Part shown: one piece after another, positions 29,119 through 38,985 of the stretch
Layout: each line of letters begins with the position of its first letter
Position numbering within the stretch: position 1 is the first letter of the stretch
DNA from: Corallium rubrum
Taxonomy: Eukaryota > Cnidaria > Anthozoa > Scleralcyonacea > Coralliidae
Assembly (NCBI GenBank): GCA_964035015.1
Contig: OZ035997.1
Location: 19,095,700-19,159,699 of the forward strand
Reading direction: 5' to 3'
Length of the DNA: 64,000 bases
Translations under genes and position numbers: made by a program
Notes under the pieces: generated by a model
What the model was told of the DNA's origin: nothing
Databases searched by the model: none
Seen by the model: the letters and a program-made list of their open reading frames with translations, nothing else

Positions 29119-30360
29119 ATGGCCAACAGAAGTCAGACAGAGCTGTTACCTGGATTCAGACGGGCGAGAATGTCGGAGATTAAGGGACTCCGGACAAGAC
29201 ACACAATCACCATGAACCCCAACAAAGTCAACCCTGGTGAGGACCTTTACATCGACATACCAAAGCTAAAACCTGATAGCTGTTTGGTCCCGGGCAGCTT
29301 TCACTTATTGTTCGACTTCAAGAACGCTAATACTAAGTCGTGGTTCCTAAACAATCTTTCCAGGCTTCTGGTTGAAAGGCTGGTTGTCAAGCTAGCCGGC
29401 GAGACTGTTTACGACAATACAGGTGAAAGTGTTCTTGGTGTGTACAGAGATCTCTGGTTACCGAAGAGTGTTAGGGATCAGATGGTTGGGTATGGGATCG
29501 GTCCAGAGAACCTGAGAAAGTTGATTTCTAAGGACGACAGTGGAGCCTCCTCTGGAGACGTTGAGAAGGTAGCTGACGCTCTGATGCTCACAATTCATGG
29601 GGTGAGGATGAAGGTGAGATTGGATAAGATACTTGGGGACCATGGACTGTATGCTCCCTTTGAGATGTACAACAACTTCCGTTATGTCATTAGCCTACCG
29701 AAAGCGAGTGACATCATGGTGGCCCAGTCAAGTGAGACCGTTGATGGGTACACACTGGAAAACCTTGAGCTGGAGTATGAGACGATTGATAACACCGACA
29801 TCGCCAGTGAAATAACGTCGCTGTACACAGCTGGTCGATCGTTGTCCTACGAACATGTGACGCTGATGAAGTCAACTGAATGGTTGGCTGGATCGACCCT
29901 GATCAACGAACACATTAACCTTCCACGGAAGTCTATGAAAGGTATTGTAATGATGTTCACAAACAAGATCCGGACTGATAGTGAAAAATACGTCTACCCA
30001 AACATCGAGAGTGTTAAGCTAACAATCGAGGGTGTGCCCAACGCTGTCTTCAGTCAGGGGATCCCAAAGAGTTGGTTCTATGACGAAGCTAAAAGACTAT
30101 TCGGTGGAAAGGAAAACACAGATCAGTTTATGACAATCCAGAAGTTCTACAAGGACGCTTTCGCTCTAGCGATTGATCTGAGAAGTATTGAGGATCGCGA
30201 CAGTGTTGGAACTGGTAAAAGGATCGTTAACACACAGTCTGGAGTCCTGATTGAGATTACTAAGAAGGTGACTGTGGCTAACGTAGTCTGTCGAATCTTT
30301 GTGCTGAGTGATGGTTTGGTAAATATGGTAAATAAGAATCTAAAATCAATCCAGTATTAA
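29119..30360 (+). CDS. Polinton major capsid protein (double jelly-roll type)
   Basis: 413 residues, start preceded by tagtat. Recognisable family blocks include IPKLKPDSCLVPGS, WFLNNLSRLLVERLVVKL, LEYETIDN, RSLSYEHVTLMKS, NLPRKSMKGIVMMF and YPNIESVKLTIEGVPNAVFS. This protein builds the icosahedral shell predicted for Polintons. The ATPase gene follows immediately (stop at 30360, next ATG at 30361). Confidence 0.85.
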   Translation: MANRSQTELLPGFRRARMSEIKGLRTRHTITMNPNKVNPGEDLYIDIPKLKPDSCLVPGSFHLLFDFKNANTKSWFLNNLSRLLVERLVVKLAGETVYDNTGESVLGVYRDLWLPKSVRDQMVGYGIGPENLRKLISKDDSGASSGDVEKVADALMLTIHGVRMKVRLDKILGDHGLYAPFEMYNNFRYVISLPKASDIMVAQSSETVDGYTLENLELEYETIDNTDIASEITSLYTAGRSLSYEHVTLMKSTEWLAGSTLINEHINLPRKSMKGIVMMFTNKIRTDSEKYVYPNIESVKLTIEGVPNAVFSQGIPKSWFYDEAKRLFGGKENTDQFMTIQKFYKDAFALAIDLRSIEDRDSVGTGKRIVNTQSGVLIEITKKVTVANVVCRIFVLSDGLVNMVNKNLKSIQY

Positions 30361-30969
30361 ATGGACCACCCATTCAATATGCTGATCGTTGGTATGACAG
30401 GTTGTGGGAAAACCTGGTATCTCCTGAAGATGTTAGAAGATGAATACTTCAGGTTCTTCGACTACATCGTTCTGCTCTGTCCGACGTTCAGCTGGAACGA
30501 AACCTATGGTACCTGGAAATACACCTCTGACCCGGACTTCATCGCTGTGGATTGTAGTCAGGACGACGTTGAAATTGTGCTGGAACACATCGTTCGGATA
30601 TTCAAGGGATCTAAAACATTGATAGTCCTCGACGACTGTGCCAGTGGACAACCCGTAAAGAACAGAACAAGTGAGTTGGTTAAATTAGCCTTCAGCGCCC
30701 GACACTACAACCTGTCAACTATCGTAATCACACAACAGCTAACAGCTATCACAAAACCCTACAGGGAGAATATCAGTAAGCTGGTAACGTTCTACAACCC
30801 CAACAAAACCGATATGAAGGTCATCACTGATGACTACCTTGGTGGTTTAGACCGTGAAAACGTCATGGGGATAACTGAAAAGTTAAAAAAGAACAAATAC
30901 GCTAGGCTTGAGATTATGTTAAGGCATCCATACGCGTATAAGGTAGTCATCCCAAAATCTGGTCCGTAG
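30361..30969 (+). CDS. FtsK/HerA-type genome-packaging ATPase
   Basis: 202 residues. Walker A IVGMTGCGKTWYL and Walker B KTLIVLDDCAS, with a downstream sensor-like TIVITQQLTA. Length fits Polinton and virophage A32-like ATPases, which pump DNA into capsids. It abuts the capsid gene with no gap and is followed after 4 bp by the last gene. Confidence 0.93.
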   Translation: MDHPFNMLIVGMTGCGKTWYLLKMLEDEYFRFFDYIVLLCPTFSWNETYGTWKYTSDPDFIAVDCSQDDVEIVLEHIVRIFKGSKTLIVLDDCASGQPVKNRTSELVKLAFSARHYNLSTIVITQQLTAITKPYRENISKLVTFYNPNKTDMKVITDDYLGGLDRENVMGITEKLKKNKYARLEIMLRHPYAYKVVIPKSGP

Positions 30970-30973
30970 TAAG

Positions 30974-31561
30974 ATGGCTGAAAAGAAGAGTAAGACGGTG
31001 AGAGTTGGGGAAAAAGTCAAGACACCCGCCGTGGAACCAGCTGAAGAATCTGTTGAGAGGTTGGAAACGGAAATACCTACTGAGATTCCCAACCTAGTCG
31101 ATGAGCTCGTCAATGATCTGAAAAAGACTGAGGAAACCAACCCAACACCTCCACCAACCGATGATGCCAACAAGAAAAGGAGTGAGCTAATAAAACTGTC
31201 AGAGGATGGTGAAATAACTCAGTCAGTTGGCTACATCAAAAAAGCGTCGGTAAAGGTTGTGGACAAGCTATACGCTGAATATGAAGCCAAAAGGATGGAA
31301 AGGGCTAATGAATTCCTGACTGATATGTTAATCAGTAGGTTCTCCAATGTTCTTGGTGGTCTGGACGCTGTAGAAAGCTCTGAGGCGTTAGACAACGAAT
31401 TACAAAAAGACAAACTGTTAAAAAGTGATGTTGGTAAAGTTGTAGCCATGATCACACCGTACATACCATGTCTCGGACTGCTATCTGGTGGTGTAACCGT
31501 GGGAAAACATGTGTACCAACACAAGACAAAAGTATCTGAACAGAAATCGGGGAGTAAGTAG
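30974..31561 (+). CDS. Right-end Polinton protein, function unknown
   Basis: 195 residues. The N-terminal half is charged and proline-rich; the central region is helical (KLYAEYEAKRMERANEFL); the C-terminal part has a hydrophobic stretch (IPCLGLLSGGVTVG). Its last 55 residues are encoded inside the right inverted repeat. The same DNA at the left end lies upstream of the left-end gene, read from the other strand. Confidence 0.65.
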   Translation: MAEKKSKTVRVGEKVKTPAVEPAEESVERLETEIPTEIPNLVDELVNDLKKTEETNPTPPPTDDANKKRSELIKLSEDGEITQSVGYIKKASVKVVDKLYAEYEAKRMERANEFLTDMLISRFSNVLGGLDAVESSEALDNELQKDKLLKSDVGKVVAMITPYIPCLGLLSGGVTVGKHVYQHKTKVSEQKSGSK

Positions 31562-31763
31562 GGTGTGTTAAAACCACAACCCTGATCGCTTTTAGGTGTT
31601 TTCAGGAAAAACGTCATAATCCATCCCTAAAATACGAAAAGGGGGAAAAAGAGGAAAAAAAGTCTGCTCTTTCAAACACCATTCTCCGTTGAATTCTGAC
31701 ATTTTAGAGCAGTTTTCGGCAAAAAAAAAAAAGTGGCCTGGTAGCCTCATATTCTATACTACT
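31399..31763 (-). repeat. Right inverted terminal repeat of the Polinton
   Basis: Reverse complement of 10544-10908. Followed by the target duplication ctcacc at 31764-31769. Confidence 0.93.
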
Positions 31764-31881
31764 CTCACCGAGAACTAACGATAATCGTTAACTCTAGCCC
31801 TTACCCAAAACTCAAATCCACCCCCCTATCCAAACCGCAATCCTAATCCTAACCCTAAAATGACATAAATATCATGTATGC

Positions 31882-32224
31882 AACACCGCTGCCAAACGTT
31901 TTGCGCATGTGCGACGTCTGAGCTCCTCCTCTGAAAAAGAGCGGGAAAACACTGAAATATTTGGACTGGTCCGAGAGTCCGACACAAAAGTTAAAAATAT
32001 AAGCATACTACCAAAAAGATAAGGTTGGTAATTTGTGCATGGCTTCTTTGTCAATATTGTAACATTTTCTGAAATTACCCCTTCGTAATTTTCTTTACAC
32101 TTGTTTTAAAACACAAATGAATAGTCGAGTCTTACTTAGTCTTTTCACAACGGCTAGTTACCACTTCTCTTGCAATGTTTACTCTAGCAAATTAACGCAT
32201 GCGTAAACGTTTGGCAGCGGTGTT
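31882..32224. mobile_element. TIR element with 9-bp target duplication (MULE-like MITE?)
   Basis: 343 bp, inverted ends aacaccgctgccaaacgttt at both sides. The 9-bp duplication catgtatgc lies at 31873-31881 and 32225-32233. A 9-bp duplication is typical of Mutator-like elements, but several other superfamilies make 8-9 bp, so the family is open. No protein is encoded. Confidence 0.8.
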
Positions 32225-32382
32225 CATGTATGCTAAATACGCATGCTCAGCAATGACAGGTCAACTGGAATTAGGTCCCAGTCGACAGCCGCACGTTTTG
32301 CCTGTCTGAACTTAGCCTCTTCCGAAGGCAACTGTTAATTTAGTTTCCCAAAATTTGGCAACTCGAAAGGGTTCTCTGATGT

Positions 32383-32706
32383 CATAGATAATGGACGGGG
32401 AACTGGATAGGCAACTTGAAACGATGTTACAAAACCGGAAACTATGTTTGCACAACTTGCTATGGTAATTATACACTTATAAGCAGCTAATACACCTAGG
32501 TGGTCCCACATGGCCACGATCAGCTATTGCTAAAATTAAACAATAGTGTAATATCACTTAAGTTCAGCAGTGTCTGATTTTAGCTATGTGGGACCACCCG
32601 TTAGGTGCATTAGCCCCTTATAAGTGTATAATTACCATAGCAAGTTGTGCAAACATCGTTTCCCGTTTTGTAAGTTTCCTATCCAGTTCCCCTTCCATCA
32701 TCTATG
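32383..32706. mobile_element. Foldback MITE
   Basis: 324 bp, nearly a full palindrome: the left arm (catagataatggacggggaa onward, with tataattaccatagc in reverse) pairs with the right arm ending ctatg. A second, partial copy flanks the DIRS element (38529-38548 and 45132-45236). No target duplication was seen. Confidence 0.75.
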
Positions 32707-32814
32707 CTGAAGCGAGTCGAGTGCATATGGGACGAGTGAGGGATTAGGACTAATCGAGTCCGCGCGAAATGTTCATGTATGTATATACGTTAGTAGATTA
32801 CCCCGGACATCCAG

Positions 32815-32975
32815 GTCCGGAAGTGACGTCATAGGGGTGTGCGCACAGGTGTGCACACAGGCTGACGTCACAGGGGTGTGCGCACAGGCTGACGTCACAG
32901 GGGTGTGCGCACAGGCTGACGTCACAGGGGTGTGCGCACATGATGTGACGTCATTAGGGGTGTGCGCACAAAGAA
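32815..32975. repeat. Copy A left palindromic array
   Basis: About five copies of a 27-bp unit close to ggctgacgtcacaggggtgt followed by gcgcaca. Each unit has the 8-bp palindromes TGACGTCA (the CRE consensus bound by CREB/ATF proteins) and GTGCGCAC. Confidence 0.9.
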
Positions 32976-33159
32976 TGCTGACGTGATAAGAATTATGCGG
33001 TGTATATCATTAACGTATCGCGGGCTACTTTTCGACAGCTATTTCGGAACGCACTCGGGTTTCCTTCGGTCATCATCGTATTATTTCAAGATGGGTGAAG
33101 ATCGATAAGTAAAAACAGTATTGGAACAGTTTGCTTGCTTTTTTTCCCCTTCTTTTTTA

Positions 33160-33370
33160 GTGAATATGAGGAAAAAGAAACGGTGCGACATTTGCGGAAA
33201 ACATACATCGAATTATAAACACCATAGAGGAATACATACTGGGGAGAGACCTTTTTTCATGCAAAGAGTGCGGTAGAAGTTTTACAGAAAAGAGGCTCAT
33301 TTGCTCATAACTGCTCTGAGCACTTGCTCATTTGCTCATAACTGCTCATGAGCACTTGCTCATATGGCCC
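33160..33370 (+). other. C2H2 finger fragment and TGAGCA-type palindromes, copy A arm
   Basis: After a pyrimidine-rich acceptor-like ttcttttttag, the plus strand encodes MRKKKRCDICGKHTSNYKHH and continues RGIHTGERPF, a TFIIIA-type zinc finger with linker. It is followed by palindromic repeats such as tgctcatgagca. The finger region also occurs in both arms of copy B, so it belongs to the long terminal repeat of the family. Confidence 0.65.
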
Positions 33371-33543
33371 GATCAGGCCCGTTTTGGCCCTATAAGGTAC
33401 TATACGGCCCGATGGCCCGATAGAATGTACGGCTTAATTCTGGTGTACATTTTTTTCTTCAAGGACTTATTATTGCTTAAAAAATGAAACAAGACACAAT
33501 ACAATTTTGATAAATTTTTATTTCACATAAGCATTACATCGAT

Positions 33544-34041
33544 TCACTGATCATCATCACTATCTGAAAAACGTCCTTGATCTTCTAAAAGCTGTCTCAA
33601 AAGAAACTTTCTTTTGTCAACCGCTGCAGATAAAGCTTCATCAGGATCAAACGAGTCTTCGTTCACAAGTGTCTGCTTCGTTTCCATGATCTTTCCATGC
33701 ACAGAATCCTTTTTAAGTGCTTTCATCCAACGTAAATTATCCACGTAAACGTCAGCGAATTCTTTCTGAAGTTCAGGGAGAATTTTTTCAAAGGCTTTCT
33801 GCTTAGCTACACTTTCTTCTTGCCCTTCCATTTGCAACGTTTTTAATAGTTCATCATATTCTGGTCGAACCGTCACTTTTGCATCGTCAATCATGGTTGC
33901 CCAAGGATCAATCTCTTCCTTTATTTCACCATCATCTTCGGAACTCTGACTGTTTTCATCATACGACGAGCTTGACATTTCTTCATCAGATTCCATATCA
34001 GGCTTCTCAGTGTCAGTGTATTCCCTTGACTGGCAGCTCAT
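33544..34041 (-). CDS. 165-residue acidic protein of the AGTAG element, copy A
   Basis: The frame is intact. The N-terminus is Ser/Asp/Glu-rich (MESDEEMSSSSYDENSQSSE). A helical body follows (DPWATMIDDAKVTVRPEYDE and WMKALKKDSVHGKIMETKQT), and the tail is acidic (DQGRFSDSDDDQ). A poly(A) signal (aataaa on the minus strand) lies just beyond the stop. It differs from the copy B protein at only three residues I can find. It lies 77 bp downstream of the zinc-finger gene. Function unknown; similar acidic proteins may exist in other invertebrate repeats. Confidence 0.8.
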   Translation of the reverse strand: MSCQSREYTDTEKPDMESDEEMSSSSYDENSQSSEDDGEIKEEIDPWATMIDDAKVTVRPEYDELLKTLQMEGQEESVAKQKAFEKILPELQKEFADVYVDNLRWMKALKKDSVHGKIMETKQTLVNEDSFDPDEALSAAVDKRKFLLRQLLEDQGRFSDSDDDQ

Positions 34042-34118
34042 TCTTTCAGCTCAGACAACCTGTAAATGACGAGTAGGGACGGAAAGTCCTTATTAATAAA
34101 CACCACTTGATTTTTGGA

Positions 34119-34328
34119 CTAGGAATTTCTTTCGTCCATGCTTTCTATAGTTATTTCAACTTTAGCAACCGGTTTTTGTCGATCATTCTCTAACGCATTT
34201 AATCTTGCTTGAGTAAGATATGGCTGCCTTTTCTCGCGAGAAAGTTGATGAACATCAGCCAAGTGGTTGGATAGCTTTACCAAACTTTGTTTCCCACATA
34301 AGGGACAATCTTTACGTCTTCGTGGCAT
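34119..34328 (-). CDS. 69-residue C2H2 zinc-finger protein of the AGTAG element, copy A
   Basis: MPRRRKDCPLCGKQSLVKLS followed by NHLADVHQLSREKRQPYL gives a C-x2-C-x11-H-x4-H finger with a basic N-terminus and a charged tail. One residue differs from copy B. Small size and one finger suggest a DNA- or protein-binding accessory factor. It is the first gene of the conserved pair. Confidence 0.8.
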   Translation of the reverse strand: MPRRRKDCPLCGKQSLVKLSNHLADVHQLSREKRQPYLTQARLNALENDRQKPVAKVEITIESMDERNS

Positions 34329-34399
34329 GTTTCGAAATGAAGTTCTCTGATTCGCAAGCGCGTGTAATATAACTCATAAAATGACATTTAGACGTCTAG

Positions 34400-34575
34400 T
34401 CAGCAATCGGGCCTGATCGGGCCATATGAGCAAATGAGCAAGTGCTCATGAGCAGTTATGGGCAACTGAGCAAGTGCTCAGAGCAGTTATGAGCAAATGA
34501 GTAAGTGCTCAGAGCAGTTATGAGCAAATGAGCAAGTGCTCATGAGCAGTTATGAGCATGTGCTCATCTTCTCAT
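34400..34575. repeat. Copy A right-side TGCTCA/TGAGCA palindromic array
   Basis: Repeats of gagcaaatgagcaagtgctcatgagcagttat-type sequence, rich in the palindrome TGCTCATGAGCA, plus cgggcctgatcgggcc. Mirrors the array at 33290-33420. Confidence 0.85.
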
Positions 34576-34840
34576 CTCACAAAAATGAACGGCTCTTCAA
34601 CGCGGGACGACTTTGCTGGTTCAGGTACCCATTGAAAATAACCACATGACGTTTCTTTCTCGTGTAACCATTTACATAAACAAACAACGTAAAAACCTGA
34701 ACAGTATACTTATTAAGTGTTTAGTTATGGTAGAAAATTCTCACGTAGACTTATAAAACATCAGTCTAAGTAATTCAGTGCACATAAACTTATAAAACAT
34801 CGGTGTAAGTAATTCAGTGTACATAAACTTATAAAAGTGT

Positions 34841-35114
34841 CTAATGCACATTGTCATTGTGATCATTAATCCAAAAAGAAAGATAATTTAAAATGGCTTG
34901 GTAATCAGAAAAACCTGAACTCTGTCTCAAATCCATCAGAAAGTTAAGAGTTGCCTCATGATCTTTTCCAAAATCTTTAAAATGTTCCGCCGCTTGTCCA
35001 TGGTAATCTAGCTTCATGACACGAACTGCTTCGATAAATTTCTTCCAGGGGATTACCTACTCCAAGCATATTTTGCTCTAAAATCAGTACGATTTCGCGT
35101 TCGCCATACCCCAT
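34841..35114 (-). CDS. Third small coding remnant of copy A
   Basis: Minus strand: an ATG frame at 35114 begins MGYGEREIVLILEQNMLG. A second frame then reads FIEAVRVMKLDYHGQAAEHF and continues DFGKDHEATLNFLMDL to a stop at 34841. The composition looks like real helical protein. The change of frame near 35045 could be an indel or a short intron. Absent from copy B. Function unknown. Confidence 0.5.
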
Positions 35115-35139
35115 TTTTCGCCCTTTTGGCACACCTGTG

Positions 35140-35310
35140 CGCACACCTGTGCGCACACCTGTGCGCACACCTGTGACGTCAGCCTGTGCGCACACCTGTG
35201 CGCACACCTGTGACGTCAGCCTGTGCGCACACCCCTATGACATCACATGTGCGCACACCCCTATGACATCACATCATGTGCGCACACCCCTGTGACGTCA
35301 CTTCCGTTGC
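35140..35310. repeat. Copy A right palindromic array
   Basis: Units of gtgcgcacacctgtgacgtcagcct type, again combining GTGCGCAC with TGACGTCA or the variant tgacatca. Inverted relative to the left array. Confidence 0.9.
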
Positions 35311-35338
35311 TGGTTGTGCGGATTAAGCTACTTACGTT

Positions 35339-36098
35339 GCCAAGGTTGAAAATCATCCAATCAAATTGCGAGCTTTGGATCAAAACTCATTCTGATTGGA
35401 TAATTTTTCGAAGACCCCACTTCCGGTTTGTCAACAATCTTCAAAGCAAAAAATCTCGAATTCCCATGGTTCGAATTCTCTAATTTTTGCGTAATAAGTT
35501 GAAGAAATGTCTAATCTTGGATTCTATTCAGGCGATCCCCAGCGATCCTCTCACCGTTTTCGAGATATTCGCCATTGAACCGACCATGGTATTTCGGCTT
35601 TCGCTAAGATGGCGCTTAATAAATTTAAGAGAGCCTTTCGCCACTAAAGTTTGTTTTTTTCTCAGGAATTTTGGAAGTTTCCTAATATTTCAAGCTTTAT
35701 TCTTTAGAGTAAGTGTAGAATGAGTGGTGGACAATTATTAAAGAGTAAAATTTGGTATTTGTCTGTTTTTATGGTCCAAAACGCTTGACCTCGCTGTACA
35801 AAAACACCATCATTCTGGAAAAAATGTATACATATCAGGCCTACATATATTCTGTAAATATTATTACAGAATGTACTGAACTTTCTTAAAGATCTGCTAT
35901 ATATGTATACAGGCCTGATATGTGTAGACATTTTTTTATATATTAAATAACATTGTGTATTTGTGTTCCATGACAGCATATGAGTATTAAAATTGATGTG
36001 TGGATAATTATTTGTAGTTTATTGTTGTTGGTCATTGTTATTGTGAATAATATATTATAGTTGTAGTATTAATTTTTTTTATGCTAATTTGTTATAAT

Positions 36099-36175
<77 letters not shown>

Positions 36176-36789
36176 CGTATTGTTTTTTAGTATACAAATA
36201 TTTATTATAGGACTTTAGCCAAGTGTGTGTGTGTTTGGGGGGGGGGGGCATGTGCCCTTGTGTCCACCCCTTGATTTGTACACCCATGAAGTGAATACAA
36301 TGGTTGGGCATTGGCTATACAGTCAACTTTTAAGACACGAAAGGGTTAATACATGTAATTCCATCTCACTTCCTATTTTTTACAGGAAGTGAAGAGATAC
36401 AGTACATATGTCAGTGTTGGAATAACTTGCCTGGACATAAGCACCGATCTGAACAGGATTTTTATGATTATAAATTGATGGATTCTCTTTTGCCAAATAA
36501 CATTCAAATATGTAGTTTGATGTTTTGCATGTTATCAGTTGTATAATTACATAACAATGCATAATTGGGGATATAACTAATAGAATTTTAACAGAGGGAT
36601 TATCTCACATAGTATACAATTCAAATGCTGTGTCTCAAAGCCTAATTAAATGCCTGGATATTATTCATCCCTTTGCCTTTGAGTGCTACTGCATGTACAT
36701 ACTGATAGACAGTGAACTCTGTCTAAGACAGACACCCTTGGGCTGGACTTTGTCTGTCTTATAGTTCATTTTATTGGACTTTGTCTGTC
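35339..36789. other. No gene seen; (GTT)n and a short hairpin
   Basis: AT-rich sequence. 35829-35925 contains an inverted pair around tatacatatcaggcctaca. 36098-36175 is a (GTT)n microsatellite of about 26 units, which creates a poly-Q frame on the minus strand. A tandem of gactttgtctgtcttatagttc ends at the next MITE. Confidence 0.6.
36098..36175. repeat. (GTT)n microsatellite
   Basis: About 26 perfect trinucleotide units. Confidence 0.95.
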
Positions 36790-36797
36790 TTATAGTT

Positions 36798-37180
36798 CAG
36801 GGGTGTAGGAAGCTTGATAAACTTAGGGGGGCTGACTCCACGAGGCGCCATCATGGTTGGCGCCGAGTGGTAAAATTTTGAAAATTTGGAGTCTCTAGGT
36901 CGTCGGAAATGGCATTTTCAGAGTCTCCTCTACCTCTTTCGTTAGGCCCTTTCATTAATTCTTTCATTATAATTTGTGAGCCTATTGCTATCCGTGAGTC
37001 AGGATGGATTATTATTATTAATTGGCCGATCAGCGCAATCGAAGTCACACTTATAATGCAATTTTTTTAAATTCAATTATTTTTGGGGGGGCCGAAAGCT
37101 ATTCCAGCCCCCCTTTATAAAATATTGGTGGGGGGGGGGGGGCTGCAGCCCCCCGAGCCCCCCTGCTTCCTACGCCCCTG
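36798..37180. mobile_element. hAT-like MITE copy 1
   Basis: 383 bp with inverted ends caggggtgtaggaagc and gcttcctacgcccctg. An exact 8-bp target duplication ttatagtt lies at 36790-36797 and 37181-37188. CAGGGG-type ends and an 8-bp duplication are diagnostic of hAT. G-runs near the right end. Very similar to 46761-47140. Confidence 0.9.
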
Positions 37181-37188
37181 TTATAGTT

Positions 37189-37653
37189 TGATTACCCATT
37201 CACTTTTCTGATGCCCTCTCTAAAGTTGATGTTTTCTTGGCAGGGGGGGGGGGGAGGGGGGGCTTGACTGCAAAAATGTAAGATCAATATTGAGCAACAT
37301 TTTAATTTTATTCAAGTTCCTTATATACATATATATTTAGGATACAGGAAATACACTTTATTTGATAAAATAGGAATATTTGAACATTTGAACAGTTATA
37401 TACCAAGTTTATCAATAGATTCTGGAGGCAATTCAATAAATTATCTCGATTTTGGATTTTGAATTAACCTTAATACAAAGAAAAATACAAGATAGTTATT
37501 GAATAATAAATTTTAGGCTAGCTTTATTCACAATTTATAAAATTTGGGATACAAGTAAGCTAAAGTACGAAGGAAGAGGGAAATCATAAACCACTAAACA
37601 ACAAATAATGTTGATTTCTCAAATCTCACCTCACGCTTTTTTCCAGTTGTAAC
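37189..37653. other. No gene seen
   Basis: AT-rich unique sequence with one G-run (37243-37262). Nothing recognised. Confidence 0.5.
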
Positions 37654-37659
37654 GAATCA

Positions 37660-38132
37660 CAGGCCTGCCAAGTCTCACGGTTTTGCCGTGAGACTCACGA
37701 TTTTGACTACAATCTCACGGTCTCACGATTCCGTACTCGATTCTCACGATAAATGAAAATCCTAAAACTAGATTCTTCATTGGTTTAATTTACCGAAATT
37801 TAGCGACAAAAAAAAGATGCACATAGATTGTATATAGTCTGTACTTGTAGATGTAGGACAACTGAAAAGTAACGTAGTAATTTAGCAGTCACGAAAAATT
37901 CATTCCACATCCGCCATTTTGACGATCAAAAAAAACAAAACCCAAAAAACAACAACAAAAAGTCTTATCTTTTATTAATACTACTGTATTTGTTAAAACC
38001 ATAACATGGGAAAAAATGAATTGATTTGAACATGAACGTTGTTTTCTCACTATTTTTGCATTTTTCTCACTATTTTTTGGGAGGAAAAAATTGGATCTCA
38101 CTGTTTTTGCTTGGGGTAGGTTGGCAGGTCTG
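37660..38132. mobile_element. TIR MITE with CAGRCCTGCCAA ends
   Basis: 473 bp with ends caggcctgccaagtc and ggttggcaggtctg. Flanked by gaatca (37654-37659 and 38133-38138); the match extends to gaatcaca if the first bases of the element are counted. Internal short repeats around tctcacgg/tctcact. Family uncertain, hAT-like. Confidence 0.65.
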
Positions 38133-38138
38133 GAATCA

Positions 38139-38528
38139 CACGTTGCACCGCACAACCAAATCATCCTTCATTGTAAATATCTAAATTCATTTCTGATTTG
38201 TTCCATTATCTGTAACATAAAATGCGTCGAATCAGAAGGATTGAGTAGTCCTTGAAAACTATCTTGAATGCCCATCCGCCATTGTCTTGAATATACGCCA
38301 AATAAAGCACAATCTGATCATATTAATTGTCTATGATCGTCACGGATTGTTCTCGTATTTTCTTGCCCATCAGATTTATAAATTCTGGATCAACTGTGAC
38401 GAGTTTTCAACAGTTTTTGTGCATCTAGTCCACAGGGGAAAGTTCATTCCTCGTCTGCGGTCAGATGCAAATGAATCGATTTTAGCGTTAGGACCATGAT
38501 GCTTTGCGTGACTTGTCCAACCTCCTCT
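38139..38528. other. No gene seen
   Basis: Unique sequence before the DIRS target. A 70-residue plus-strand frame at 38287 has no recognisable features. Confidence 0.45.
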
Positions 38529-38985
38529 GGGGACCACCCTTTAGGTGCAATTTAAAAATTAAACGAGACTTACCTGTAAGTTGAAGTTTGATTGTAATTC
38601 TATGAGTTATTGGACAAGGAAACTAAGGAGTCATGTGAGATATGCGCACGCAGATCGAGTGTTCAGTCTTTAACGCAGTGAGTGATTGCAACAGCAAACG
38701 TTTGGGTGGGAAACACTTGAAGTTGTTCATGTGTTGTTTCTCCCAGAACTATAGTGTTACCAATACATTTAAGGGTGGGTGACTCCTTAGTTTCCTTGTC
38801 CAATAACTCATAGAATTACAATCAAACTTCAACTTACAGGTAAGTCTCGTTTAATTTTTAAATTCTATTTCGTTATTGGACTACGTCACTAAGGAGTCAT
38901 GTGAGATATTTAAAGTGTTGTAATCACGAACTTTAATGTGAACAAACACCAAACATAACAAACTATTGTTACTATGATTTACACC

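Larger units (their letters stand above)
10544..31763. mobile_element. Polinton/Maverick, looks nearly whole (fossil)
   Basis: A 21.2-kb element with 365-bp inverted repeats beginning AGTAGTATAG. Exact 6-bp target duplications ctcacc lie at 10538-10543 and 31764-31769. AG...CT ends with a 6-bp duplication are the Polinton hallmark. Parts: protein-primed PolB, retroviral-type integrase, packaging ATPase, double jelly-roll major capsid, penton-like protein and a set of small membrane or coiled-coil proteins. It also carries a deoxynucleoside kinase and a nuclease. Genes from PolB to 27110 run mainly leftward and those from 27130 rightward. Identical inverted repeats indicate a recent insertion. 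I did not recognise the adenovirus-type protease common in this group. A 4.7-kb repeat-bounded element is inserted at 11796-16501. Confidence 0.95.
32792..35332. mobile_element. AGTAG-ended gene-bearing TIR element, copy A
   Basis: 2.54 kb. The left end reads agtagattaccccggacatc. The right end is a diverged inverted copy (ctact at 35328-35332 with similar spacing to the cggaagtgacgtcac block). A perfect 6-bp target duplication tacgtt lies at 32786-32791 and 35333-35338. Inside are arrays with TGACGTCA and GTGCGCAC, a C2H2 finger fragment, and on the minus strand a zinc-finger gene, an acidic-protein gene and a third small coding remnant. No transposase was recognised. The 6-bp duplication and AG...CT ends match the Polinton, so use of a Polinton-type integrase is a possible explanation. 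Confidence 0.8.

Noticed and set aside
31840-31860. Telomere-like cctaatcctaaccctaa
   Set aside because: Only about two imperfect units; no array.
36084-36311. Poly-glutamine protein on the minus strand
   Set aside because: It is only the translation of a (GTT)n microsatellite; no conserved sequence surrounds it.
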